DNA of 64,000 nucleotides, taken from Nitrospira sp. CG24D. GTDB taxonomy: Bacteria > Nitrospirota > Nitrospiria > Nitrospirales > Nitrospiraceae. The translations under genes were made by a program, and so were the position numbers. The stretch is from the NCBI GenBank assembly GCA_002869855.2, contig NEWQ02000008.1, forward strand, positions 1 to 64,000, written 5' to 3'. Position 1 is the first letter of the stretch; each line of letters opens with the position of its first letter. Below the pieces are notes generated by a model, which was not told the DNA's origin, ran no database searches, and was given only the letters and a program-made list of their open reading frames with translations. Shown here one piece after another: positions 7,879 through 15,959 of the stretch.

Positions 7879-10218
7879 ATGGCAAAAACGTTGATCATCG
7901 TCGAGTCGCCGACCAAGGCGAGGACGATTACGAAATATCTGGGCCGCGGGTATACCGTGATGGCCTCGGTCGGCCATATCAAAGATCTTCCGACGAGTAA
8001 GTTGGGCGTCGATCTCGAACATGATTTTGAGCCGCAGTACGTCACCATCAAGGGCAAGGCAAAAGTTCTTGCCGATATCAAAAAGAAAGCCGAAGAAGCC
8101 GACAAAATTTTCCTGGCGCCCGACCCTGATCGTGAAGGGGAGGCGATTGCCTGGCATTTGGAGCAAGAGTTGCTCGGCAAGTCTAAAAAGAAACAAGGCG
8201 GAAAAATCTTTCGGGTCTTGTTCAACGAGATCACCAAGACGGCGGTCAAGCGGGCACTGGAGTCGCCCGGTGAAATCGACATGAATCTGGTCAACGCGCA
8301 GCAGGCCCGCCGTATCCTGGATCGCATCGTCGGGTATCAAGGCAGTCAGCTCTTGTGGACCAAGGTTCGGCGCGGGCTCAGTATGGGGCGCGTGCAGTCG
8401 GTCGCCATGCGGTTGATTTGCGAACGCGAAGCGGAACGGGAGGCCTTCAGGACCGAAGAGTACTGGTCGATCATCGCGTTGTTATCCGGCGCCAATCCGC
8501 CATCATTCGAAGCCAAGCTCCATAGTATCAATGGGGAAGCCGCTTCGATCGAGAACGGCGAGCAAGCGGCTCGGGTCGTCGAACACATTCAAGGGAAAGC
8601 CTTTGTTGTCGAATCCATCGAGCGCCGGGAGAAAAAGCGGAACCCGGTTGCGCCGTTCATCACCAGCCGTCTCCAGCAGGAAGCCTCCCGGAAGTTGCAT
8701 TTCTCGCCCAAGAAAACCATGACTCTCGCGCAGCAGCTGTATGAGGGGATGGAGATCGGGGTGGAAGGGGCCACCGGTCTCATTACGTATATGAGAACCG
8801 ACTCGCCGCGTATTTCCAATGAAGCGATGACCGAAGCGCGGGAAGTCATCCAGGCGAGATTCGGGGCGGAATATCTTCCGGCGACCCCTAACATCTATAA
8901 GACTCAGAAGGCCGCTCAGGAAGCCCACGAAGCCGTCAGGCCCACCTCGGCGGCTCGCGATCCTGAATCGATTCGCCAGTATCTCGACCAAGATCAATAC
9001 AATCTCTATAAGTTGATCTGGAATCGATTCATCGCGTCGCAAATGGTGCCGGCTATTCTTGATGTGACCCGGATCGATTCGACCCCGGTGGGGACGCCGG
9101 TGAAGTATGGTTTCCGTTCCACTGGAACGGTCGTCAAGTTCCCTGGCCACACCATCGTCTATATGGAGGGCGTCGATAAAGAGCTCCCGACTGAAAAGCC
9201 GAAAGCCGATCAGGAAACGGACGACGATAGTGATCGTCAACTTCCGGCACTGTCCGAAGGGGAACAACTGAGGTTGGTTCAGCAGGAGGGGGAATCGGCG
9301 ATCGGACTGACGTCAAAGCAGCACTTCACTCAGCCGCCTCCCCGTTACAATGAAGCCCTGTTGATCAAGGAACTGGAAGAGAAAGGAATCGGCCGCCCCT
9401 CGACCTATGCGGCCATCATTTCCACGATTCAAGACCGCAAGTACGTGGAAAAAACCGAGGGCCGATTGGTGCCGACGGAAACCGGCAAGACCGTTCACGA
9501 TTACTTGATGAAGGGGTTTCCCGAGCTGATCAATGTGGACTTCACCTCACAGCTTGAGGAGCAGCTTGACGAAGTGGAAGGGGGAACGAAGCCCTGGGTG
9601 ACGGCGGTGCGGGATTTTTACACCCCATTCACCAAGGAACTTGAGCGGGCAAAGACGATTCCCGGGCCGAAGGATATCGTGGAGCCGCCTACGGATGTGC
9701 CCTGTGAAAAATGCGGAAAGATGATGGAGATTAAGTGGGGGCGAAACGGCAAGTTCCTGGCTTGTCCGGCCTATAAGGCTGATCCGCCCTGCAAGAACAC
9801 GCAGAATTTTCAGAAGCTCGAAGATGGCACGATCAAGATCGTACCGAAGATCGAACTGACGACCGATCAGAAGTGCGACAAGTGCGGGAGTGGTATGGTC
9901 GTGAAGACCGGGCGGTTCGGCAAGTTCATCGCTTGTTCAGCCTATCCCGAATGTAAAACTACCAAGCCTCTCGCGCTTGGGGTGAAATGTCCGCAGCCGG
10001 AATGCGGTGGCGATCTTGTGCAGAAACGCACCAAGAAGGGGCGATCATTCTTTGCCTGCAGCAACTATCCCAAGTGCGAGTATGCGCTGTGGGATCGCCC
10101 GATCAATAAGACTTGTCCGACGTGCCAGGCCCCATTCCTGATCGAAAAAGTCAGCAAGCAGGCGGGGCGCAGTGTGCAGTGCCGCAACGAGGAATGTGGC
10201 TATCGTGAAGCCGGATAG
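7879..10218 (+). CDS. topA: DNA topoisomerase I (type IA)
   Basis: This enzyme relaxes negative supercoils by a transient 5'-phosphotyrosine break. The 779-residue protein starts with the Toprim domain ('LIIVESPTKARTI', 'APDPDREGEAIAWH'), followed by the type IA core. The active-site Tyr is in 'GLITYMRTDS'. The C-terminus holds several four-cysteine zinc modules ('CEKCGKMMEIKWGRNGKFLAC', 'CDKCGSGMVVKTGRFGKFIAC', a 'CPQPECGG' module and a final 'CPTC...CRNEEC' module). Length is normal for bacterial TopA with multiple zinc fingers. The start has a GGAG site 5-6 bases upstream. Confidence 0.96.
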   Translation: MAKTLIIVESPTKARTITKYLGRGYTVMASVGHIKDLPTSKLGVDLEHDFEPQYVTIKGKAKVLADIKKKAEEADKIFLAPDPDREGEAIAWHLEQELLGKSKKKQGGKIFRVLFNEITKTAVKRALESPGEIDMNLVNAQQARRILDRIVGYQGSQLLWTKVRRGLSMGRVQSVAMRLICEREAEREAFRTEEYWSIIALLSGANPPSFEAKLHSINGEAASIENGEQAARVVEHIQGKAFVVESIERREKKRNPVAPFITSRLQQEASRKLHFSPKKTMTLAQQLYEGMEIGVEGATGLITYMRTDSPRISNEAMTEAREVIQARFGAEYLPATPNIYKTQKAAQEAHEAVRPTSAARDPESIRQYLDQDQYNLYKLIWNRFIASQMVPAILDVTRIDSTPVGTPVKYGFRSTGTVVKFPGHTIVYMEGVDKELPTEKPKADQETDDDSDRQLPALSEGEQLRLVQQEGESAIGLTSKQHFTQPPPRYNEALLIKELEEKGIGRPSTYAAIISTIQDRKYVEKTEGRLVPTETGKTVHDYLMKGFPELINVDFTSQLEEQLDEVEGGTKPWVTAVRDFYTPFTKELERAKTIPGPKDIVEPPTDVPCEKCGKMMEIKWGRNGKFLACPAYKADPPCKNTQNFQKLEDGTIKIVPKIELTTDQKCDKCGSGMVVKTGRFGKFIACSAYPECKTTKPLALGVKCPQPECGGDLVQKRTKKGRSFFACSNYPKCEYALWDRPINKTCPTCQAPFLIEKVSKQAGRSVQCRNEECGYREAG

Positions 10219-10345
10219 CTGCAAGCGGCGTTCAGTAGACTGCTAGTCTCCGCGCGGGTCGTGGGCCGACTTTTCTCCCTTCGAAATTGAGATGCGAGAC
10301 TCCTCGCGTTCGATTCTCTTCCTCACTCAGTCAGATTCTCCTTGG

Positions 10346-10374
10346 TTGACGGACGCCTGGCAGCGGACGATAAT
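10346..10374 (+). promoter_or_regulatory. Sigma-70-type promoter of the bacterioferritin genes
   Basis: A TTGACG -35 box (10346-10351) and a GATAAT -10 box (10369-10374) are separated by exactly 17 bases, a near-consensus housekeeping promoter. Transcription would begin about 7-8 bases after the -10 box, leaving a leader of about 75 bases before the first bacterioferritin gene. No clear Fur-box match was seen around it, so iron regulation is not evident from sequence alone. Confidence 0.7.
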
Positions 10375-10455
10375 GAAGCCTTCGTGTAGCTTCATCTGAT
10401 AACGCTGAGCCCCTGATCTGAGGGCCCACCCACAATCTGAAAGGGGGAGCAACCT

Positions 10456-10932
10456 ATGAAAGCAAAAGAGGGTGTCATCAATATTCTGAATAAGGTGCTG
10501 ACTGCTGATCTGACAGCCATCAATCAGTATTTTGTGCATGCCAAGATGTGCGAGAACTGGGGCTTTGAACGTCTGCAGCATAAGGTGCGCGAGCGCAGCA
10601 TCGATGAGATGAAGGATGCCGACGAGCTCATCGGGCACATCCTGTATCTCGAAGGTGTGCCGAATGTGCAGCGCATGAATACCGTGCATGTCGGTGAGAC
10701 GGTGCCGGAACAGCTCAAGCTGGATCTGAAGGCCGAACAGGAAATGCTGGCGTTGCTGAATGAGGGAGTCGTGCATTGCGTGAAAGTGAGCGATTTTACG
10801 ACCCGCCATATGTTGGAAGAGATGGCCAAGGATGTGGATGCGCACATCGACTGGATTGAGACGCAGATGGAAACGATCAAACAGGTCGGACTTGAGAACT
10901 ATCTGGCAGAGCAGATCAAGAAAGACAGCTAG
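10456..10932 (+). CDS. bfr: Bacterioferritin, haem-ligand type with altered ferroxidase site
   Basis: Bacterioferritin is a 24-subunit iron-storage shell with inter-subunit haem. The 158-residue product aligns without gaps to E. coli Bfr numbering. It keeps Met52 (the haem axial ligand), Glu51, Glu94 and His130, but position 18 is Asp instead of Glu, position 54 is Asp instead of His and position 127 is Val instead of Glu. The dinuclear ferroxidase centre is therefore probably impaired. The ribosome site GGGGGAG precedes the ATG. It lies 41 bases upstream of a second bfr gene with the opposite pattern, so the two probably form a mixed shell. Confidence 0.9.
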   Translation: MKAKEGVINILNKVLTADLTAINQYFVHAKMCENWGFERLQHKVRERSIDEMKDADELIGHILYLEGVPNVQRMNTVHVGETVPEQLKLDLKAEQEMLALLNEGVVHCVKVSDFTTRHMLEEMAKDVDAHIDWIETQMETIKQVGLENYLAEQIKKDS

Positions 10933-10973
10933 CCTAGAGACGGGTCGTACGGGTCAGGAAAGGACGCGCGCCG

Positions 10974-11444
10974 ATGAAAGCCAAAGACGGGATTCTCGAT
11001 CAACTTGGGACAATCCTCACCGCCGAATTGACCGCGGTGCATCAATATCTGCTGCATGCGGAGCTCTGTCGTCACTGGGGCTATGAGCGGCTGGCCGAGA
11101 AATTTCAGCATCTGTATACGGAAGAGGTCACCCATTCCGGGCAGCTGGTTCGCCACATGTTGTATCTGGGCGGGCAGCCGGATGTCGGGACATTGGAGAC
11201 GGTGAAGGGCGGCCGGTCGGTAAAAGATTTATTTGAGACCAATCTGGCGTTCGAACAGGAAGATGTGGAGATGCTGCGGAAGGCGATCGTCCATGCCGCT
11301 AAGGTCGGGGACTTTACCACGCGGCACAAGCTGGAAGAGATGGTGGTGGATTCAGAGGAGCATGTCGATTATTTTGAGCGGCAACTCGCTACGATTGCCC
11401 AGGTCGGTCTGACGGGCTATCTGGCTGAGCAGATCAAGCAGTAA
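10974..11444 (+). CDS. bfr: Bacterioferritin, ferroxidase-type subunit without haem Met
   Basis: This is the second of two tandem bacterioferritins, 156 residues. In E. coli Bfr numbering it keeps Glu18, Glu51, His54, Glu94 and His130 of the ferroxidase centre, while position 127 is Ser next to Glu128 and Glu129. Position 52 is Val, so the haem axial Met is missing. It complements the upstream paralogue, which keeps Met52 but has lost several iron ligands. The ribosome site AAAGGA lies 9 bases before the ATG. A strong terminator follows at 11518-11553. Naming it subunit A or B would be arbitrary. Confidence 0.9.
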   Translation: MKAKDGILDQLGTILTAELTAVHQYLLHAELCRHWGYERLAEKFQHLYTEEVTHSGQLVRHMLYLGGQPDVGTLETVKGGRSVKDLFETNLAFEQEDVEMLRKAIVHAAKVGDFTTRHKLEEMVVDSEEHVDYFERQLATIAQVGLTGYLAEQIKQ

Positions 11445-11517
11445 GCAGTCCTTTGTCGGGTCGTTCTTGTCTGCCGGAGGGCAGTCGATGTGTCATTGAG
11501 GTTGGCCCGTAGTTAGG

Positions 11518-11553
11518 AAAGGGGGCGGGTGGTGTCACACCACCCGCCCCCTT
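11518..11553. terminator. Bidirectional Rho-independent terminator between convergent genes
   Basis: A perfect 14-15 bp GC-rich stem (11521-11535 with 11537-11551) closes on a very tight loop, flanked by AAA on the left and TTCTT on the right. It lies between the end of the second bacterioferritin gene on the + strand and the end of the haem peroxidase gene on the - strand, so it probably stops transcription from both sides. Confidence 0.85.
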
Positions 11554-11583
11554 CTTCATGCGATAGACCGAGTACTGTCTCGT

Positions 11584-13200
11584 CTAATTTAAGGGAGGCA
11601 CCACTCCGGCAAAGGTTAGCAGATCCGTCATACGGAACTCGCCGAGTGTTGCCGACGGGAGTGTCGGACGCCAATGCCGTTCGCTTGCCAGGTAGGACGA
11701 GCGGTCGGCCCGCAAGAGGCCGATGAAGACTTCCCCGACGATCCGGCCGCCAACCGGTCCAAGGCGCTCACCGTTTTCCAATAGTTCTGCTTCCTTTAAG
11801 ATGTAATACCAGAGCGGTGTACTGCGGTCCATGCTGTAGGGCTGAAGTTCTGTCAGTTGTGCCGGCGTCAGGGCGCGCACGCTCATGACCCTGGCGATGG
11901 CCTGTCCGGAAGGCAGCCCGAAATTGACATGCCGCATCAGATTGCGCGAGGCCAGCGACTGCACCCCGTCCGACGGCATGCCGGGAGCCGGACCGCGGGA
12001 TCCCAGCAGATGCATCAACACACTGGACAGTTTCGTGTCGATCTTCTTGTTCGGCCGGACATTGCCGTCGCCGAAATTAAAGAAGGTCTGCCAATCGACG
12101 AACCGCCGGGGCGCTCGCTTGCCGCCACGGAGATCGGCGGGATCGGGTTCGTTCGGGTCGAAGCTGTCGTCGAAGGCGAAGGCAAAGAACGGTGAGCCGC
12201 CGTCCGGGCCGAAATTCAAACGATAGCTCGGCCGCACCTGTGAGTGGCCGAAGCGGTAGGCCGCCACAGCCCACTCGATGGGGATCAAGGCCGCACGATT
12301 CCTCTCCCGATCGCGGAACCGGTCCGAGGAGAAAGGGTCGTCAATCGTATAGAACCTGGTGCCATTTCGGAGGATATCCCTTACGAGCTCCTGTCCGATG
12401 GTCAGCGGCAGGAATTCATTCAGGACGATCCATTGGTAATGCCAGCGCACCTGGCGCTGCGCCATCTGGAAGAGCTGCTCAGGGGATGTGTTGGCCAGTG
12501 TGGGAGTGGCTCGCAAACGGTCGACCACCGCATTGTGGAAGCGGAGCATCGCCAGATGGAGTTGACTGATCACCACGTTTTCATCGTTCCGACCGTCCCC
12601 GAGCAGGGCCGTATTGTTCGCGTCACGAGGCAGATCGTATCGTACCGCGCCTTTCCGTGAGACGGCTTCCGATCCAGGAATAACCTCCACACGGAACTTG
12701 ATGTCGCCCGAGCTCCGGTCGTACAGCTCCGGAGACCCCTCTGGTCCGTTTCCATAGACGCTGTCCAGATCGAAGGCCGCCGTGCGGAAGTTCGTCGTTC
12801 GCCGGGGATCGGCCGGTTCCATCAGAGGGGATCGGGGGTCGCGCGTAAGATCGTGATCGATAAACTGGCCTAGAAATGTCATCCCCGCCGTCATGGTGAG
12901 GTTGTCTGGATTGTTAGGGCTGTGGACGGCAGGATTGAGGATGGATTGGATCGGATCAGCGAAGAGGTCCATGGCATCGATCGGCCCGCCCTGGGCTCCG
13001 AGCCGCTTGGCTTGCTCGCGCATCTCGTCGGTTGCCGGTGCGAAGGGGTTCAAGCCCGGAAACATCCGCGTAAAAGTATTCTCACGGGTGCTGGTGCGTT
13101 CCTGCGCGGAGGCCACGACGGGTAGCATCACCAGCACTGCGGAACAGCAGAGCGCCTTCAAGATAATGCGCGGAATCAGGGATCTATTCTCTGGCGACAT
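11584..13200 (-). CDS. Exported animal-type haem peroxidase
   Basis: The 538-residue product resembles the animal haem (peroxidasin/myeloperoxidase) superfamily, which oxidises halides or organic substrates with hydrogen peroxide. A signal peptide ends near 'VVASAQE'. The distal-site motif 'GQFIDHDLT' (catalytic His) and a proximal region 'AAYRFGHSQVRPSY' are visible, as is 'LHLAMLRFHNAVVD'. The start at 13200 is chosen because AAAGGAG lies 6 bases upstream; an earlier in-frame ATG at 13224 lacks such a site. It is monocistronic and convergent with the bfr genes. Peroxidase chemistry in the envelope would suit a haem- and iron-handling neighbourhood, but the substrate is unknown. Confidence 0.85.
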   Translation of the reverse strand: MSPENRSLIPRIILKALCCSAVLVMLPVVASAQERTSTRENTFTRMFPGLNPFAPATDEMREQAKRLGAQGGPIDAMDLFADPIQSILNPAVHSPNNPDNLTMTAGMTFLGQFIDHDLTRDPRSPLMEPADPRRTTNFRTAAFDLDSVYGNGPEGSPELYDRSSGDIKFRVEVIPGSEAVSRKGAVRYDLPRDANNTALLGDGRNDENVVISQLHLAMLRFHNAVVDRLRATPTLANTSPEQLFQMAQRQVRWHYQWIVLNEFLPLTIGQELVRDILRNGTRFYTIDDPFSSDRFRDRERNRAALIPIEWAVAAYRFGHSQVRPSYRLNFGPDGGSPFFAFAFDDSFDPNEPDPADLRGGKRAPRRFVDWQTFFNFGDGNVRPNKKIDTKLSSVLMHLLGSRGPAPGMPSDGVQSLASRNLMRHVNFGLPSGQAIARVMSVRALTPAQLTELQPYSMDRSTPLWYYILKEAELLENGERLGPVGGRIVGEVFIGLLRADRSSYLASERHWRPTLPSATLGEFRMTDLLTFAGVVPPLN

Positions 13201-13583
13201 GCTCGTCTCCTTTTTTTGTTTCACCCATCAATGACGACTGGCTGCTAAACGGAGTGCAATCAACATTCCCAAATTTGACTGGTTTTCCTTTATGAGATCT
13301 CTCAGCGGAGGCAGAAGGATTTGGAGACCGTCTGGTAAAGCAAAAAATGGCAAGTTGTTGAATGTTGACCGCAACTACCGTTGAAGATGCGACGGCCGTC
13401 TTGCCGGAGAATGAGATTCGAGTGTTTCGAGTCACTTTGGGATCTACGAGAGTTGTACTCACTGTATGTATTCGCCTATCTCCCTGTCAGACCTCCTGAG
13501 GAAATGAGGTGGGGCTCCAGGGGGACTCAGGGGCTTCGCCCCCGGAGAGGGTAGGCGCCATTGTTCATTCGGCTACAGCGCGC
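13201..13583. other. Intergenic region with peroxidase promoter area and a GC-rich repeat
   Basis: This 383-base gap lies between the peroxidase start (- strand) and the end of the next - strand gene. It should hold the peroxidase promoter, but no convincing -10/-35 pair could be picked. Its upper end carries a GC-rich element (13509-13557) described separately. An open frame across 13184-13462 has low-complexity, unconserved-looking content and was not accepted as a gene. Confidence 0.5.
13509..13557. repeat. GC-rich hairpin element, copy A
   Basis: The segment contains 'AGGTGGGGCTCCAGGGGGA' followed by 'CTCAGGGGCTTCGCCCCC'; GGGGC and GCCCC pair around a TTC loop. A related element lies at 26459-26508 and shares the core AGGTGGGGC then CCAGGRGGACTSAGGGSC. 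Each copy sits just past the end of a - strand gene. No T-run follows, so it is not a classical terminator; it may stabilise or process mRNA 3' ends. Confidence 0.5.
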
Positions 13584-14042
13584 CTATTTGAAAACAATTT
13601 TTCGAATAGCTGAGGCAGGGAGATCTGTTTCTCCGAAGTCTGACTGGCCTTTGAAGCTTCCTGGAAGAGCGAGAGAAAATTCCCCGCTGTTTCCGTTGGT
13701 CAGCGAGATCACGACAAGCGGCAGGCCCTTTTCAACTGGCGACTTGACCTCAATGGTCCTAATCCCGTCGAACTTCACATTGACGGTGGCGTTGCCGCGT
13801 TTGACCGGTACATGTTTTAGCTCATGCGGGACGAAGGCGGTCTCGCTAACTTTTTCTTCCCAATAGAATTGTACGTTTTTTATTTCCGTCTCGATGCCCT
13901 GGTGATCTGTCGTGATAACAGTAAATGTCTTCTCGGCTTTACTCTGACTGAACGCGGGAGTTGAGACGCCGATCAAGATAATTGTGAAGAGGCCGACGAG
14001 CGGATATAGCGTGTGTTTAGCCGTACGAGTCATAACGTACAT
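13584..14042 (-). CDS. Small exported protein of unknown function
   Basis: The 152-residue product has a signal peptide (about residues 1-32, ending 'TPAFSQS') and a soluble beta-rich remainder with no motif I recognise. It ends 'LPASAIRKIVFK'. A GGGAGGG ribosome site lies about 4 bases before the ATG. It is the last gene of the tonB-led operon, about 80 bases after the zinc-ribbon gene, so a periplasmic role in the same iron- or metal-related process is likely. No cysteine or histidine cluster suggests direct metal binding. Confidence 0.75.
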   Translation of the reverse strand: MYVMTRTAKHTLYPLVGLFTIILIGVSTPAFSQSKAEKTFTVITTDHQGIETEIKNVQFYWEEKVSETAFVPHELKHVPVKRGNATVNVKFDGIRTIEVKSPVEKGLPLVVISLTNGNSGEFSLALPGSFKGQSDFGETDLPASAIRKIVFK

Positions 14043-14123
14043 GGAACCCTCCCTGGGCGTAGCGATTCATTCAGCGTTGCATGCGGTTATGCTGCAACAA
14101 TGGTGGCCAGTCTTCGGCTCGTG

Positions 14124-14309
14124 TCAGTTGTGGCACCGAGAGGTGTGCGTGGCCGTGGACGCCGTTCGCTGGCCTCTGTTGGAGGCAGAAGAAGGCGAGT
14201 TGATCGAGGGCGAGGCTCCGCAATTGATACATTTCCAGCGGTCTATAGGGGCATAAAAGTCCAGGATTTGCTCCGAGATCAACAGGCCATTACATTTGCT
14301 ACAGGTCAT
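14124..14309 (-). CDS. Small zinc-ribbon protein
   Basis: The 61-residue product has two CxxC knuckles, 'CSKCNG' and 'CINCGA', spaced like a zinc ribbon, followed by a polar tail with no recognisable motif. The ribosome site AAAGGAAG lies 5-6 bases before the ATG, supporting it as a real gene. It follows the PepSY gene by about 55 bases in the tonB-led operon. A role as a small regulator or metal-binding accessory is possible; the function is unknown. It differs from the two Com-like mini-proteins elsewhere in the window. Confidence 0.7.
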   Translation of the reverse strand: MTCSKCNGLLISEQILDFYAPIDRWKCINCGASPSINSPSSASNRGQRTASTATHTSRCHN

Positions 14310-14364
14310 GTCAGCTTCCTTTCTTGAATGCCCGCCGAATTGTGTCGGTCGGGTGCACGGTTGA

Positions 14365-14961
14365 TTATTTGAGTTCGAAGAGTAGCAGGGCGAGTAATGG
14401 CGGTAACATTCCTGCGACGACTAGCCACTTTCCTCTTCGAGCCATCCCGTATTTCCCGCGTAACACAAAGAGTCCGGTTAGGCTGAGAATCATGAGGATG
14501 AGGGCGAATACGTCGGCGGCCCATTTCCATCCCTTGAGGCGGTTAAGGTGCAAGACGTTGACTTGGTATAAGACGGGCCGTCTCGATACCTTTTCATAGG
14601 TGCCATGTCCCGTCGAAAAGTGGAGGTGGAGTGACGCGTTATCGTAGTAGATCTTGACTTGGTCGGAGGTAGGGAAGTCGTAGACTTTGTAGTTCTCTTC
14701 CTCGACCAGTTGTCCGAACTCCGCAATTCGTTCTTTTGTGATTTCTTCCTTTGTAAAGGGGTGAGGCAGCGAGATCGCTTGTTTCGAAATGACAAAGTCG
14801 GGATTCCAATCGCCGATGTGGTTGAGGGCGATGCCCGACAGGCAATAGGCGAGGATCAGCGATGCGCAGACGTATCCGATGTCTCTGTGCAAAGCCACAT
14901 TGAGCCGAGAGAGCGTATCCCGTTCAGGCCAGCAAATAATATGTCTTGCCCGTCTCAGCAT
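14365..14961 (-). CDS. PepSY-associated membrane protein (possible reductase)
   Basis: The 198-residue protein starts with a cytoplasmic stretch and a first membrane helix ('DIGYVCASLILAYCLSGIALN'), has a periplasmic loop of about 90 residues, and ends with two helices (near 'ADVFALILMILSLTGLFVL' and 'WLVVAGMLPPLLALLLF'). This layout and the motif 'LNRLKGWKWAADVFALILM' match the PepSY-associated transmembrane family. Some relatives reduce ferric siderophores at the inner membrane (FoxB/FpvG-like; family knowledge). Its start overlaps the stop of the upstream chelatase-like gene (TGATG), so the two are translationally coupled. Confidence 0.75.
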   Translation of the reverse strand: MLRRARHIICWPERDTLSRLNVALHRDIGYVCASLILAYCLSGIALNHIGDWNPDFVISKQAISLPHPFTKEEITKERIAEFGQLVEEENYKVYDFPTSDQVKIYYDNASLHLHFSTGHGTYEKVSRRPVLYQVNVLHLNRLKGWKWAADVFALILMILSLTGLFVLRGKYGMARRGKWLVVAGMLPPLLALLLFELK

Positions 14962-15902
14962 CAGTTCGCTCGGGATACCTGCGGTTGAATCTTGCGCACA
15001 TATTCATCCGTCACGGAGACAACCCAGCGCTCGATATTCGGATCGGGCAGGATCGAATCCGGTTTATAAAGAACACGATTCTTGTTGTCGGGCACTTTGG
15101 CAATCCCATCGCCGATGATTTTGATCTGAAACTGTTCATCGTGAGCGACGAGTACAGGGATAACGAGGGCCGTACGCGCATGTTTGAGCACCGTATTGAT
15201 TGCCGCGGTCGTTTCCTCAGGCTTATAGTTCGCGATGTGACCGCACCAGCCGTATGAGTACCCTGCTATTCCAGTGTGCTGCCGAACGTACCCCGCCGCT
15301 TTGTCGAACAGATCGACCCACTCCTTATCGTATGTCTCATCGCCGTATCCAATAAGTACGAGGCCCTCATCAGCCGGATTGTGGGAGAGGGCCGTCACTC
15401 GTCTGAGGAGATTTTTCTGAAGGATGTCCGTAAAGTCGAGCGGCGGGGTGATATGGGGTGTGGCCTTCGAAGTGTAGCGCTGGATATTTTCGATCTTGAG
15501 CTGCTGCATGGAATGCGGATCTTCCTTCAGCCCCACAATGGTCGGAATGTCGTCAAAGGTATGGGGGCTGACGGTCAGGAAGACCGGCACAATGATGACG
15601 TCGGTAAAGCCCTCTTGGTCGAACTCTTTCATGCGGGTGGCAATCGAGGGCTCGGTGTATTCCATGAAGGCTGTTTTGAGACCTTTGACGGTCGCATGAG
15701 CCAGGATCGGCGCGGTGACTTGTGTTTCAAGGTTTAAAAGGGACTGGCGCCACGTGACGGACCGGGACCCGTGATTGACGAGTAATACTCCGATTTTAGC
15801 GCCGGCGTGCGGCTCGACGGCCCTTCCGGGGGCCGCCGACACGCACAGGGCTGCGAGCGCGAGAAACATTGTAAGCGTCTTGGTAAGTATCTTGAATTTC
15901 AT
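14961..15902 (-). CDS. Exported CbiX-like chelatase
   Basis: CbiX/SirB proteins insert Co or Fe into sirohydrochlorin in the cytoplasm, but this 313-residue version carries a signal peptide (about residues 1-29, 'LALAALCVSAAPGRA'). The N-terminal half has both expected catalytic histidines, in 'LLVNHGSRS' (His44) and 'PVFLTVSPHTFDDIP'. The C-terminal half has 'LIGYGDE', with no His, and 'PVLVAHDEQ', with a His. The start at 15902 is set by GGAGG 6 bases upstream. It lies between a TonB-dependent receptor gene and a PepSY gene. A periplasmic metal-tetrapyrrole role is inferred; Desulfovibrio has a periplasmic cobaltochelatase (CbiK-P) as precedent. Confidence 0.8.
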   Translation of the reverse strand: MKFKILTKTLTMFLALAALCVSAAPGRAVEPHAGAKIGVLLVNHGSRSVTWRQSLLNLETQVTAPILAHATVKGLKTAFMEYTEPSIATRMKEFDQEGFTDVIIVPVFLTVSPHTFDDIPTIVGLKEDPHSMQQLKIENIQRYTSKATPHITPPLDFTDILQKNLLRRVTALSHNPADEGLVLIGYGDETYDKEWVDLFDKAAGYVRQHTGIAGYSYGWCGHIANYKPEETTAAINTVLKHARTALVIPVLVAHDEQFQIKIIGDGIAKVPDNKNRVLYKPDSILPDPNIERWVVSVTDEYVRKIQPQVSRAN

Positions 15903-15959
15903 GTGTGCCTCCGTCATGAGGGAAACTTCTAACCGAGAGACCAATTCGATGTTTCTGTC

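Noticed and set aside
13184..13462. 92-residue open frame over the peroxidase start and its leader
   Set aside because: Ser/Thr-rich, no recognisable motif, and it overlaps the peroxidase start on the same strand in another frame.
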